A stretch of DNA of 64,000 nt, taken from positions 7,229,001 through 7,293,000 of the forward strand of contig JAPFBL010000068.1 of NCBI GenBank assembly GCA_026182355.1, in the 5' to 3' direction. The stretch comes from Hermatobates lingyangjiaoensis (taxonomy: Eukaryota; Arthropoda; Insecta; Hemiptera; Hermatobatidae). Position 1 is the stretch's first letter. The number at the start of each line of letters is the position of its first letter. The notes beneath the pieces are model-generated. The model did no database searches. It was not told where the DNA came from and saw only the letters and a list, made by a program, of their open reading frames with translations. Positions 37,452 through 50,641 of this stretch are shown here, piece after piece. The position numbers were made by a program, and so were the translations under genes.

Positions 37452-38018
37452 GTAAGTTAAATTGTTATATTTACTAAAATACTGTTATATTTAATAAACT
37501 TTTATTTAATTTGATACAAATTTATTTTATTTAATAAAATAAAACTAGTTCGTAGTACATTAAAAGATTAATTTATTATACCATCATTAATAAAACAGTA
37601 GTTATAATAATTATAATATATGTTACAAAATCAATTGTAATATATTACATTTTCATATATACTACATGGTTGTATGAATATTGTTTAAAGCTAGGTTTGA
37701 CTTTTAAAAATAGAAAAAATAAGCTTTAAATTTATTATTTATAAATTTATTTATTTAAACATTTATTTATTTTATGTTCCAACGTTTTTAAAGTTAGGTT
37801 AGAAATATCGATACAGAAGTTAGAAAATTCTAAAATCTTGTCACAAGTTAAACCAAAATAAAACAATTGCCCTATGAGATTTATAATTCCTATGTAGAAG
37901 AGAATGTTACTCTATTTTATATACGCAACATTTTAAAATCATTGAGCTGATTACTAAATATTATTTTAAAAGATTTTGTAAAATTATGATTTATTGCATA
38001 ATTGATATGACGTTTCAG
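37452..38018 (+). other. intron 15
   Basis: 0.57 kb, AT-rich, nothing recognised. Confidence 0.85.
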
Positions 38019-38276
38019 GGGTGGCACTGCTGGTCACTTGTCCACCATCAAGTCTCTAAGGGTGTTGAGGGTGCTGCGACCACTCAAAACTATCAAGAGG
38101 GTGCCAAAACTCAAAGCAGTGTTTGACTGCGTTGTCAATTCACTGAAAAATGTTATTAATATTCTCATTGTTTACATACTTTTTCAATTTATATTCGCTG
38201 TCATTGCCGTCCAACTTTTTAATGGAAAATTCTTTTTCTGCACTGATGAGAGCAAGAAGGAACAAGACGAATGCCA
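38019..38276 (+). CDS. cac: cac/Cav2 exon 16: repeat III S4, S4-S5, S5
   Basis: After CGTTTCAG it reads [20 protein letters not shown], then [23 protein letters not shown]4 with its regular K/R gating charges and the S4-S5 linker. S5 follows: [20 protein letters not shown] and [15 protein letters not shown]. The turret ends [11 protein letters not shown]. Donor GTAAGT, phase 2. At 258 bases it is the longest exon in the window. Confidence 0.97.
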
Positions 38277-39489
38277 GTAAGTAGGAGTTGTCATATTATA
38301 ATTTCGATTTGTGACGCTATTAGAGAACCCCTTGTCATTCCATCAAGTCTGAATTCATCTTTCTAGTTCAAACAATAACTGTTTAATAGTGTCGAATTAA
38401 ATAAACTGATATTACATAAATAGTGTCAACCCCAGTAAAGTCGAATATATTACAAGGTCTTACCCGCTGTTGCGAAGGGAGACTTTTTAGCGCACTCTAG
38501 AAAAGTTAGCCCTATTATCGTTATGTGATAATGAGTGCTGTCTTGGCATAATAAATTATATTACAATACATATATTTGTATATAACGATATATAAAGTAT
38601 AGATATGTAAATATACTAAATGTGGTCCCTTAACCTACCATACTTTAGCCATGCATGCTTTAGAATAGTGTTCCCCAATCTTTTCATCATGTCGACCTCT
38701 TCCCAAATTATGTATCTTCTTCCTGACCCCTATAAAAGCAATATAGAAAGCAACATATATTTTCACATTTATAACTTGTACTTCTTCCACATTAGCAAAG
38801 TCAATAAATTAGATGACCTGCATAGAAATCCATTCAAAGCATTTTTGTTTCCTGCATATAATGAAATTCATCAATGACTGTACCATGCAAATAAAATTAT
38901 AGATTTATGGCAGTTTGTCTAGGATTGTTATATTATTTTTGCATAATGCTTCAGATACAACATCAATACCTTTAAAATGTAGCAAGAATGATATTGATGA
39001 ATTACCTGTCAGTTTGCTACCACAGAATAACACAAAAATATGCTAAGACACCTCTTTTACTAAAACTGATAATATTAATGAGTAGAATGTTCTTGGTGAA
39101 CAGCAATAAAAGCGCTGATATTAGGCGCAAATTCAGAGTTTAAACCTCAAAATTTACCCTCTTCCTATGTTTTGTCAGAATTGCATTGGCATGCAAAAAA
39201 GCAGATTCAACCATGTACCTTCTACTTATCAACACCTTTTGAAATCCTGTTTTTCTTTTTAATCATTTCCTGTATTTGTGTTCTCATAAACTCAACGATG
39301 AACACTTAATATTTATTGACCTCTCTTTCACCACTATAAACTGATCGACCTTTAGTATATTCATCGACCCCTGGGGATCGATATAGACCCATTTGTAGAG
39401 CCCCCTGCTTTAGAATGTTTAATTATGTTTGAAATTGATCTGTTATAACACTTTGGAAGAAATAATTTTTAAAAAAAATACTATTTCAG
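38277..39489 (+). other. intron 16 (contains a hAT-type element)
   Basis: 1.2 kb, more than half of it the element at 38666-39407. Confidence 0.8.
38666..39407. mobile_element. hAT-type non-autonomous element or fossil
   Basis: Bounded by the 8-base direct repeat CTTTAGAA (38658-38665 and 39408-39415), the duplication length of hAT transposons. The left end starts TAGTGTTCCCCAATCTTTTC; the right end, read inward, starts CAGGGGGCTCTACAAATGG. Both resemble the CAGTG/CAGGGG-type ends of hAT elements. The 742-base interior has an 85-codon open frame (38620-38877, starting outside the element) and no clear transposase. The TIRs are poorly matched, so this is old. Confidence 0.75.
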
Positions 39490-39633
39490 AGGTGAATACT
39501 TTGTTTACGACGAGGGAGCCATTCTTCCTCGGGTAGTGAAAAGGGAATGGAAGCCACGCTGTTTTAACTACGACAACGTGGGGGCAGCTATGCTCACACT
39601 GTTCGCTGTTCAAACAGGAGAAGGCTGGCCACA
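39490..39633 (+). CDS. cac: cac/Cav2 exon 17: repeat III pore loop and filter
   Basis: Reads QGEYFVYDEGAILPRVVKRE, WKPRCFNYDNVGAAMLTLF and AVQTGEGWPQ. The glutamate in TGEGWP is the repeat III filter residue. Acceptor TATTTCAG. The donor is GTTAGT, slightly off consensus (T instead of A at +3), but phase and homology fix it. Confidence 0.95.
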
Positions 39634-40942
39634 GTTAGTTTCATTAATTTTCAATAGTATATTGTATAATTTATTTCTAGGAATCAATCATCGACGTTTC
39701 TTAATATGATTAACATATTGTGTTCATTTTTAAATTTTATATTTTGTATATGTTATTATTCATTCAATATATAAAACATGGATTAATTAGATTACATGTT
39801 GATTACTTTGAACCATCCATGACATAAACTACATTCTATTGGTCTGCTAATTCAATTGCCTAGGGACTCACCAAAACGTTTAACAAGCAGTTAGGAAAAT
39901 AAAGTCAACTGTAATATAAATGAACATAATTTTTTTAAAAAAAGTATTGTATTTATCATCAACTAGCAATCTACCCGGGCTTTACCGGGGTAAATAAATA
40001 ATTTTTTTTTTTTGTAAATTCGAAAGATAATTTTTATTTTCCAGAAAATCTAAACCACATTTTAGGCGAATCAGAATTTCTTAAAATTGATTATCAAACA
40101 AGAACGAACACAATTCATTAGTATTTACGTTTATAGGCATGAATTTAAGAAGTCATAAATTTAAACAATTACTGTTAATCAGGTAATTTGAGTTACCATA
40201 ACTAATATGGCTGTAAATTAAGTAAGTAAGTAAATTATGGCTGTAAGTAAGTTACCTAACTTTTAGGTTGTAAACAATTGCACAAATAGAGTAAGTTGTC
40301 TTTATTACAAATTGAGTTTCGCGCTTTCAAGGCTTTATTTCCAATGATGCTATGATGCAATAAATAAATTGTTGCAGTTCTTTTTGCAGCACACTATTTT
40401 CATTATAATCTGTCGAACAGTCCGACCAATATCTCATCGCATTCTTAGGATTTTAGATTCGAGCACAAATCAATATGATCACATTTTTGTTTAAAACTAA
40501 CCTTTTCATTACTTCAATAATAACTTAAAATATTAGATAATTACCTGATTATAGATAATTATTTTATAAAATGAAATAATTCACATACAGTTCATTGAAA
40601 GTTTAGTCATGCTATAAACCCAGTTTAAAAACAGACAGTATACTCTACATTTCTATTACCAGCTTGATTATTTTTTCCTTTTGTTCAGGTATTAATGTTT
40701 AATAAAACTCTGAAATGATGACAGATCGCTTTTATTAATGCAGTTCTTGTTAAAGTGAAATTCTTGCAGTTGGCATTTATTAATATGCAAACTTTTGGTC
40801 GTTACATTTAGCCCTTGTTAAACAAGTAACTGGAAGTTTGTATTCCTGTATTACTCATAAAAAAAATTACATTAATAGTGATAAATTTGTTGTTTTAATG
40901 TATGCTGGTTAATAATTCTAAAATTGAATTATTTTATTTCAG
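39634..40942 (+). other. intron 17
   Basis: 1.3 kb, AT-rich. A GC patch at 39964-39992 (CTAGCAATCTACCCGGGC.. then CCGGGG) can form a small hairpin and looks like the end of an unidentified repeat. No exon seen. Confidence 0.65.
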
Positions 40943-41144
40943 GATTCTTCAAAATTCTATGGCAGCAACTTATGAAGATAAGGGTCCAATACAAAATTTT
41001 CGCATTGAAATGTCCATCTTTTATATTGTATACTTTGTAGTTTTTCCATTCTTCTTTGTCAACATATTCGTTGCCCTGATAATCATTACATTTCAAGAAC
41101 AAGGTGAGGCTGAGTTACAGGAAGGAGAAATAGACAAAAATCAG
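40943..41144 (+). CDS. cac: cac/Cav2 exon 18: IIIS6 and start of III-IV linker
   Basis: Completes the glutamine codon, then [20 protein letters not shown] and [19 protein letters not shown]. The end of IIIS6 is [20 protein letters not shown], then EGEIDKNQ. The [18 protein letters not shown] block is the IIIS6 gate. Acceptor TTATTTCAG, donor GTGAGT, phase 0. It is followed by an intron of only 75 bases. Confidence 0.97.
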
Positions 41145-41219
41145 GTGAGTATTAAACAACTACCAATATTGTTCTCAAATTCGATTACAATAAAACATGT
41201 ATACGTCTTTGGTTGACAG
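41145..41219 (+). other. intron 18, only 75 bases
   Basis: GTGAGT..TTGACAG, 25 codons long if retained, in frame with exon 18, with one stop (TGA at 41214-41216). Every other intron in the window is 356 bases or longer. Confidence 0.9.
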
Positions 41220-41384
41220 AAATCATGTATTGACTTCACGATACAGGCAAGACCATTAGAAAGGTATATGCCAAACAAAAGAAAAAGCTTTAAGTACAAA
41301 ATTTGGAGTTTCGTTGTTTCGACGCCTTTTGAGTACTCCATCATGATGTTGATTGTGTTCAATACTTTACTTCTTATGATGAAG
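41220..41384 (+). CDS. cac: cac/Cav2 exon 19: III-IV linker and IVS1
   Basis: Reads KSCIDFTIQARPLERYMPNK, RKSFKYKIWSFVVSTPFEYS and IMMLIVFNTLLLMMK. The ARPLERYMP motif in the III-IV linker and the IVS1 helix are diagnostic of Cav2. Phase 0 at both ends, 165 bases. Acceptor GGTTGACAG has a weak pyrimidine tract. Donor GTAATT. The next exon is one of two alternatives. Confidence 0.96.
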
Positions 41385-44300
41385 GTAATTTGTTATTACA
41401 AATTTCTTTAAAATATTTTTTTCAATATGGACTGAGAGGAGGAATTTTTTTGAATACGTTATTATAGAAATCAGTACAGATATTGTAAGTTTCAACAATT
41501 GTTATAACTGATATATTTAAAGAGCTGCTAGAATATGTAAAAAATACTGATAAAATTGATCTTTTAAAATAATATTTACTCTTGGTACACTATTTTTACC
41601 AAGCTAGTTTTTTTCTACTCCAATAATATCCTAATTTTATCTTTATAAACTATATAAGAACCCAAAATTTTAAGCTTAAAAAATTATAAAGAACAAAACG
41701 GATAAGTTTTGACCATATATTAATAACTCCATGATTTTTTTGCAATGCGCCTTGTATCAAATTATCCTTAAAAATAAAATAATCTATTTCTATTATAGTT
41801 TCATTGATTCACTTAATTTATGTAATTTTTAAATTATGTTAATTGCAATATATCAACAACAATTTAAACAGATTGAAGTCATGGAGTAAGCGTCTTTTGT
41901 AATGGTTTTCAGAAATATTTCTTTAAAATATTAAATAATTTCACTTCGTTCAGACATGGCTTTATTTTTCTTAATAAACGCTTGGTACATTTGCACGTAA
42001 CTATTTTTTTTAATTACTCTTCTTATATAATTTGTTAGGTGAAGTATACTTGATTTAATCTTTGAATCAGTAAAGTAGAATTTGTTTAGTCCTATTGTAT
42101 TAAGAAATCTGGTATCTCAGAAATATCCAACCATGCACTCCTGTTCTGAATTGATGAAAATCAAATTTATTAGTATAGAATGAGATAAATTTCTTAAGTT
42201 TTCTATCAGTACAAATGACTTATAAGAGTAACAACCTCTTATAAATAATCTTAATGGTAATATATTTTATAAGCTTTAAAAAAATTAATATATTTTTTAC
42301 TTCAAATTGTTACTTTACTTTAAATATATATATACATTTAATTACTTTCACTGTAGTGAAGAAATATATATATATATACCTTATGTCATATGTACATGAT
42401 TTATTTTTTCTTTTGATTTTTACTATTAATCTTTCTTAATACGCACCAATTAAAACAGCAATAGGATTTTACTGAGTTTGGTTTAAATTGTCAATTATAA
42501 CAATATTTTTATGTATTCTATTATTATGATGGCCCTTGATGTATATCAGGTTTTCAAGCGATACATAAATATAAAATTCAATTTTGTAGTTTTAAAATAT
42601 TTAAAAAATAATCTTTTTAATTATTATCTAAATGGAAAAGATTAAACGTGTCGTTTAAATGAGAAATGTTTAACCAAATTAACGAATTGCATTCTTGCAT
42701 TAGTCTCCAAAGTATTATTATAAATTATCCAAATGATCACCTTTTGGTGATTTTACTATATTGATATTCCAAACCAAAAATATTTGGCAACTTGTTTTAT
42801 TGTTATTGTTTCCTATTTAAGCTAATTGTAGACCACTTATTTTTAGTACATGAAATTTCAGAATTAATATACTTCTACAGTCAAACTTTTTATTTAGCAA
42901 TATGTAATGGGGCCAAAAGGAGTCGTACAAGGTTTTAACACAAAATTGAAATTTGAGTTGTCTTCAACAAAGAAATATATATCCCTATTCTATATTATTT
43001 ATTATTTACTCTCACCAGCTTAACTACACTTCAATGCGTTTACCCATGTGTTTTATTTGCTTTAAAAAGTGCTGTTTCATTGCTGTCTACGTGTTGCACT
43101 TTCGTTGCATTAAACTGAATACACTTATGCCTCTGCATGCTCAATGCATTAATGATAGCATTTATAATGTTCATAATGCCAATGCAGTTTTCTTTTTAAT
43201 ATAATGAAGTAAATTCATGCAATTTGTACAATATTGGTCTTTTGTGAGTGACTTCCATACAATGTAGATTATTAGATTATAATTTCTTACTTGCTAAATA
43301 AGTATTGGTATATATAGTTCAGTATTTTTGAAGTGAAACCAAATTAACACCTTGAATGAATGATTCTATAAATTATAGTATTAAGTCATACTATAGTATT
43401 AAATCATAAATTATAGTATTAACTCAGCTTTAAGATTATTTTTTTTTCTCGTGTTCAAGAATAAGATATAGATTGAGCCCATTTGTTTTAAAAATAAAAC
43501 TAAGTTTGTCATGCATATAGATAGGAAGGAGATGATTGAAAAAAATGCGATTTAGATAAATTCAAGAATCCAGAGTCATTACAAGAAGTTAAAGAAACAA
43601 TCTACACAAAATTAAGAAAGTACTTAAAAGAGGCAACGTTAGAAATTATTAAGTTGAAATTGATAAAATGGATAGGATTAAAGATGATAACTCAATTGCT
43701 TGAAAAAGCAATAAGTGAAGATAAAGTAAAGAGGAATGTTTTGTTGCTCTAACAAAGAGGAATGATGGGGGACCTACCCTACACAAGGCAGAATAAAATC
43801 ACATATAAAGAAAGCCGTGAGAAGCAAACAAGACAAAATAGCAAAAGCTATGAAGCAAAAGACATGACGCAAAACTTGTGAAATAAGAACAAGAAATTAT
43901 TATAGAGTAAGATTGAACGTCAGAAGAGCGTGGTAGAATAATGAAATAGGAAAATTCTATGAGGGGTAAAATACCTGAACAGAACCTAATATCTACCTAC
44001 AGAATTTCAGAAGAATGTAACTTTTGGTAGTTGTAAATAAAATATTTTTCAATATTATAATGAAAATACTCAAAGAATTTACAGATTTGCAAAGAGAATA
44101 GGCTGTGTTTAGATATTATATTAGATTTATAATATTAGATATGTGGCTTTAGATAAGGAAAGTGAAACAGCTGACCAGGTCTCCATTATGGTCAAACAAA
44201 TGAGACATGTTTTGAATATAATCCCCTCATTTATTCGTTATTAATTACAAGTTTTGGCAGCGTAATTAGAGATAAGTTTAATCTTCACTATTCGGAGATT

Positions 44301-47300
44301 TAAACATCCAAAGAAAATTAATAAGGGTTATAAAAATGCCAATTATAATAATAATGCTAAAGCGCACAAATGGCTTTCTAAGTTGTATATTTATAAGTAG
44401 GAGATGGACTATTGGCAATATATACCCTCTTCAAAATACGTTCCTCAGAGTAATGAAGCAACTATCTTGCAGACAATGACACCAACTCCTTCAGTTGAAT
44501 TTGCAACTACGCAGATCACATTTGTGTAATTGTGAGAAACATCCCATAATATCTATACCCCATCATATTTAATAACATTGATTCATTGAAATTCTTGAAA
44601 ATTAAAGATTACGTCAATATTTATTTCAGTTTAAAAATATTTAAAATTTTCCCCTGTATTTTTCAAGTACTAATACAATTATTATTCAAGTATTAATAAT
44701 AAAAATATTCTCTAAATTAAAAATAATTGAAACTCATATTTTTTTAGTTTTTTAAAAAAATTTAAATTGTAGGATTAAGAAAGTGAAGTTATAGTTGACA
44801 TTATTGAACCAATCATAATCCATGTTAAAAATTATTTAAACAATTTTACACTGTAACTATTCAATGTGAGTGGTAGGCTTGTATTTTTATCAAAATATAT
44901 ATTTTGTTGTTAGACTTTAAGGTCTTATAAAAAGAATTATTTATTAGTTTGCATTTCGTTTGTATTTAAAAGGATAATATAAATATTTCCATTTCTTGAA
45001 TACTGAACTTATATACAAATTATTCAAATTTTCTTATTACGTATTTAATATAAGTATAAACATACCTACTATTTAATGGTGCCTTTGCATTAAATTTCTT
45101 TCTGCGCTATTTCTTTATAAGTGCTTTAGAGAGAATATATAGGCCTTAATTATTATAAAACTTATATGATAAGTTTGAAGTAGTATTATTCCTCATCAAT
45201 GTAAATGAAATACCCATAAAATAATCACAATTATGAAACAAAAGTTATTTATCGACAGACAGAATATCATAAACTATTTAATAGAAATTAAAAAATATAT
45301 TTGGCTTCGTGAAGTTGAGAAGCAAAAACATTATTGTAACTAAACAATATCATTTCAACTCAACTTCGTTAATAATAAGTTCAATATGACATAATTAAAG
45401 GTTTACACGTTTACTTTTTTTTTTTTTTTTTGTAATACACCATTTTAGAGTTGTCAATGTATAAAACATGTCCCTTATTTTAATGAATTTTTTATTTAGT
45501 ACTCTAGATTTAATAAATAATATTAATTTATTACTATATACATTAAAAAGTTGTTTATATGCTAATATAAATAGCACAAATTAAAAATGATTTTAAATTT
45601 AGTTCAATACAATTAATATAAGCTTTTTTTTTAAGTACAAGAGTTGCTTTGCTGGCTGATCGCTGATGCTTGAAATTTTATTTTAAACATTTAACTCTTA
45701 TGATTCAGCTAAAGTATGGGTGAAAGGAATGCCCTACTTCCTATAAAACAAATGGGACTAATTGCTATAAACACCAAGCAGCAATATTAATTTATCACAC
45801 ATATTTGAGTTATTCCCTGAAATTAAGTATACGTTATAATTAATATCAACCATTTGTATGCTAAAACCATTCCTTTCTTTTTGTTTTAATTTATCACAAT
45901 TTAAAATTAATGTGATATATATCATGATGTGGTATTGTAAATGAAGTTCTTCTTCATGTACTACTTGAGGTTTATAAATTTGACATTTCTTTGTATTTTC
46001 AACATAACGCAATAGCACATATATACATATTTTATTTATACAGGACATAAAAACAAATATAAACGAAATATTTCTAAATACTATAAATATACTAATATAA
46101 TTTCTTGATATAAATTATATGTATAGTAAATTTATAATCATATCATATTTACTAGCTAAATATGAATTTTAATATTTCTAATAAAATATAAGTATTTATA
46201 CATACATTTTACATATAGAATCAATAGAAAGAACGGTCAAAACTCACTTTTATATCTCTACAGTCGCCGATATAGCTAGCCAACGGCTAACACTTACAGA
46301 GCCACTTTTTCTCTTGATGAGGATGGATGTAGAAATTAAAATATGAATAATGTCAGTTTTTTTTATATATCTTTTCACTGCAATTTGATCTTTTGTTCTT
46401 TTAGTACGTTTCTTATTTCTTTGTGTCACACTTATACATACTTATACACACATTTATTTCACTTCATAGATTAATGTATTATGCCATAATTGATACTAAA
46501 TATTCCATACTAATCAATTTATTCGATTGCATATAATAAAATTATTACGAATCAGTGAATGACAATTTTTTCATGTTTGCTCCATTCTACACTTTTTCAT
46601 GGAAACAGTTTTATCGATATGTAATAGCTCTTCCCAAAAGAAATTCACAGTTGTACATAAAAAAAAAACCTTGTGATTTCTTTTATATCTTTTGATATGA
46701 ATAATATAATTTATTTAATAAAATATTTTTTATTATAAGATTTAAATAATGAAGCTGTAGTTCTACAACAGACTAATACAATTAGCAATATATTTCAGTC
46801 TTCAAGTGGCCACCATCAAGCTACAAACTCCAACAATTTTCATCGTATATAGTCCACTTAAATTAACCTCCACCAATAGCTCTACATAACCTAAAATTAC
46901 ACTAACAGTATGCTTTTTTTATTCATTTAGATCTTAAGTATTTTCACCGAAATATTTAGTCAAATTTAGTATTTATTATAAGGAATTCTTAAAAAAATTT
47001 TATTCAATTAGTTAATGGATAACAATACAAATCAACAAGAAAATGAGGAGGTCTCTCTTGAAGAGATGAATTTAGCAAATCTTGTTTTCTACTAATGGTA
47101 AATTCGTCTTTTACTAGAGGAGTGTCTGTGAAAAAAGGTTTTATTACACAGTGACTATCAATAGTTTGGAATTAAACTTTGATAAAGTTTGTTGTGGATT
47201 TAAAGCAATGAATCTATATATTCTCTCTCCTCTTCCAAGTATCTTTTTAAATATGTAAATGAACAGTATGAGTAAAGTTGAAAAACCTGAATCATTTTAT

Positions 47301-47421
47301 ATCTTTATTTATGTGTGATGTTGCTTGCGAGATATATATCTATTCTGGCATAAATGTATCTAATTTACTTAATAATTTTTAAGAATTATTAGTTATGTGT
47401 TGTTGATTCTCTGGTATTTAG
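41385..47421 (+). other. intron 19
   Basis: 6 kb, very AT-rich. The stretch 43490-44060 is purine-rich with lysine-rich broken frames that may be a decayed LINE, not identifiable by eye. No third IVS2-like exon was seen. Confidence 0.65.
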
Positions 47422-47532
47422 CAATACAAACAGTCTGGAATACAGAAGCAAATACTAGACTACCTGAATATGGCCTTTACTGGAATGTTCACTGTTGAGT
47501 GTGTGATGAAGATCCTCGCTTTTGGAGTCAGG
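47422..47532 (+). CDS. cac: cac/Cav2 exon 20: IVS2, version A
   Basis: A 111-base, phase 0-0 exon after GTATTTAG and before GTAAGC. It encodes QYKQSGIQKQILDYLNMAFT, then GMFTVECVMKILAFGVR: the IVS1-S2 loop and IVS2 helix with the conserved counter-charge glutamate and lysine. Exon 21 encodes the same segment with the same length and phase, so the two are probably mutually exclusive. Either one joins exon 19 (LLMMK) to exon 22 (NFFKDPWN) correctly. Confidence 0.93.
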
Positions 47533-50530
47533 GTAAGCCAGTGAGCCAATTGGTTACTGCCCCAATTAAATTCATCTTACGACACTAGATTTATAACTAT
47601 ATTGATTAGATATTATTAGTCAACAATTTCTGTAAAACTTGCTTACCTCTAGTACATCTGAGTTTTAGGTAAGATCTATTATCAATATTATTACTGTTTC
47701 TTCTTTTTAAAATGTATGCATGTGTAACTAGTATCTTGATAATTTGCATTTGTTTTAGTGATTTTAGAACTACTTAAAGATTATCTACTAGAAAGTAGGA
47801 TAGCAATGTTTAGAGAATGTGAACTGTTGTCAGTTTTATAATAATGTTATTAAGAACAGTATTTCATTGAAATAACCACAGCTAACAAATATACGTTAGA
47901 TAATGTAGATTAGTGTACTAGGAAACAGAGGAACTGCCGACGGGACGGTGACACCTGATGCTCAGAGAGTGCTGATGATCTTTTGCCTCTTTGCTTAATT
48001 TGTATATCTCTCTTTGCAACCAACCTACTATGCATACGCTCTAGGTGTTTTTATATGCAAACTGAAGTTGAGAACTATCAACTTTATACGCAAATTAACA
48101 ATAATGATACAGTAACCTTAGAGCCTTTTTTGTAGAAAATCATTCCTTGTGAATGTGCTTGAAATCAGTATCTCTCGATAAATATATCAACATATATATA
48201 TATAACTGAAAACATGTTAGTTATTCCAAAGGTAGTATTTAAAGAAATTAATTATAAAACCCAAATTAGCTATTTCTTTTTGTAGTAAAATAATGCTTAC
48301 GATACGCAATTTTACATCTGAATAAAAAAATACGTATATACCACTGGTTAACAATAATTCGAAAAACAATATATATATATATATTAAATAGCAGAGCAGA
48401 TTCTGCATTCACGATTTTTTTTTCAGCAATTGTTCTTTTTTTCTAATCACTTTTCTATGCTACAAAGCAAAGAAAATACCAAATTTCCCAGGAGGCAATA
48501 ACACAGTGCAGAATCTGCTCTGCTGTTTAACAATACATGCTTTGATGAAGACCTGCTGCCAGTTTATACAAATATGTATATATAAGATTACAACAGACAT
48601 CTGAGTTTAATTTTTATTTTATTATAGCTTATTATAAATGTAACACATAGAAATTTTTTCTCCTAAATATTTAACAGTACTTTTGTTTAAAATTAGTGAC
48701 ATCTGTACGAAGAAAATGTTTAGTACCAACAGTATCTGAAAATCAAAAATGTTTATGGTTTCATCGGTTAAGTTAAATTATTTAGCTGATTTTATTTAAG
48801 TTTCAGGTAAAATTAAACAAATATGATTAGGTATTGATAAAACCTTAAGAAAAGAATTTTCTTTTATTTAAATTCATTATTGGTTATACTTACCAAATTG
48901 AATAATATTTTAATATAACCTAAGAGTTAGGTTTAAAAATATATTTTATTTTAAGAAATAAATATAATTTAAATTTATCGATTATTTTATTAATCTTAAA
49001 ATACTTGTATTTATTTAAAGAAATATATTGTCATATAATAAAACTTAAATGAATAATTTTAATCATAATGAAAAGACTATTTAAATTAATTTAAGAATAC
49101 CAACTATTCAGTCTGGGCAAACTTTTAGTTCATTAATTCCTCTTTTTGTTATCTCAACTGATTTATAAGATTTATGTTATGTTTGTAACTTTGTCAAACA
49201 TGAACTTAACTCAACCTAATTCCTTAAATTAGAACATCTTTTGGGCTAATTAATAGTGAAGTTACAATTTGCTGTTTCACTCTTTGGATATCGTCTGTAT
49301 GAAAGCACTAAGTTTATTTAAAATTTGTAAATATGCCCGTGCTTTGTTAAGAGTTATTCTGGTCACATAAGTCCCAAGTGAAAATAATTAACAAAACTAC
49401 AATGCTTAACCATGGTGACAAACTAGCCAATAAATTAGTTCAGTTTGTATACACATTACATACTGCTTAATTCAAACTTAGAAGTTAAATATATCTATTA
49501 TTAAAAGTGCTGCTACTTGTTATTTGAAAGTAATAGCGCACTATTTCACTTTACTGCTAATTAAGCTTGTATTTTAAAGCATTTCATGGCGTTTTTACTC
49601 TCTCGTATACATATAATCCTAACAGATATTTGTTAAAAGCTATGAATAAAAACATATTAAAATTTTGTGAATATTTCAGTTTAATACAATATATCATTAA
49701 TTTATACAACTTCAACCCTCATTTGCCAATTGATATGGTTAACACTAAGAACATATGTAAACGTCCTGAAAACAATTGAAACTTTCATGTTAGAATAATG
49801 TTCCTTTTATAATCTCTGGTATTTGTTATAACTGAAATAGAAAATTCTGTTTGAGAGTAGTCAATGGACCCTTACAGTTTTGTGAAATCTTAAATAAAAC
49901 TTAAAATTAAACTAGTAGAAGTCGTTATGACTGAAAACTGAATTGACATTTAAAATACGTAATTGCATATTGTAATTATTAAAGTAATTGAAATACTGAG
50001 TGTTGCATATTATTATTTGTGCGCATATAATCTCATTCTGGATGAGATAGGTTCATTAATTCTAATTCTACTTAATAACAACTTATTAGAACTAATAGGT
50101 TAATTCTATTACTTAATTGTAATAGGTACAACAGCAAATTATTTATTAAATTTGTTTCTTAATATTTCTCTAATTTTTATAATTCGAGTATTATTTCTCT
50201 AATAATTATTATAATATAAGTAAAAACTGAGTAGATTCGAAAACAAAGAAAGGTAAGTTGATTTTAAAAGGAATTGTTGCATGTCTAATCTCTTTGTTTC
50301 TTTATTCTACTTTTTCTTGCTCGTGACCAGTCATGAATGTATATATTACTGAAAGAAAATGCGTACATTCCTGCTTTCTGCTTCTATCTTTCTGCACCGA
50401 CATCTGCACTAATCAGCTTTTAATGATAAAAAATTAAAATGAAAGTGGAGAGATTTAGTTGCTCCTGTGGCCCCATTGAGTGGATGCTTAATGGTTTTGG
50501 TCATGGTAACAGTGTATTTGTGTCTGACAG
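47533..50530 (+). other. intron 20, between the two IVS2 exons
   Basis: 3 kb, containing the small inverted-repeat element at 48387-48527 and short TA tracts. Too long for the two exons to exclude each other by simple crowding of splice sites. Confidence 0.75.
48387..48527. repeat. small inverted-repeat element (MITE-like)
   Basis: A 21-base terminal inverted repeat with one mismatch: GCAGAGCAGATTCTGCA at 48391-48407 and its exact complement at 48507-48523. Total about 141 bases, no coding. No convincing target duplication was found, so the class is unknown. Confidence 0.75.
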
Positions 50531-50641
50531 TACCGGGACTCCCCTCCTCTTCTTGATGACATCCTTCAAGCTATGAACCTCATCTTCACCGTTTTATTTT
50601 TAGCAGAATGTATTTTGAAACTCATCGCCTTTGGATTGAAG
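50531..50641 (+). CDS. cac: cac/Cav2 exon 21: IVS2, version B (alternative)
   Basis: A 111-base, phase 0-0 exon after GTCTGACAG and before GTGACT. It encodes YRDSPPLLDDILQAMNLIFT, then VLFLAECILKLIAFGLK. It is a second IVS2: it lines up with exon 20 without gaps over 37 residues (shared D.L..MN, IFT/AFT, F..EC..K..AFG), but the S1-S2 loop differs. Using both exons would duplicate S2 and break membrane topology, so alternative use is the natural reading. Which tissue or stage uses which cannot be told from sequence. Confidence 0.92.

Noticed and set aside
43490..44060. Purine-rich, lysine-rich broken frames suggesting a LINE
   Set aside because: No reverse transcriptase or endonuclease motif is readable.
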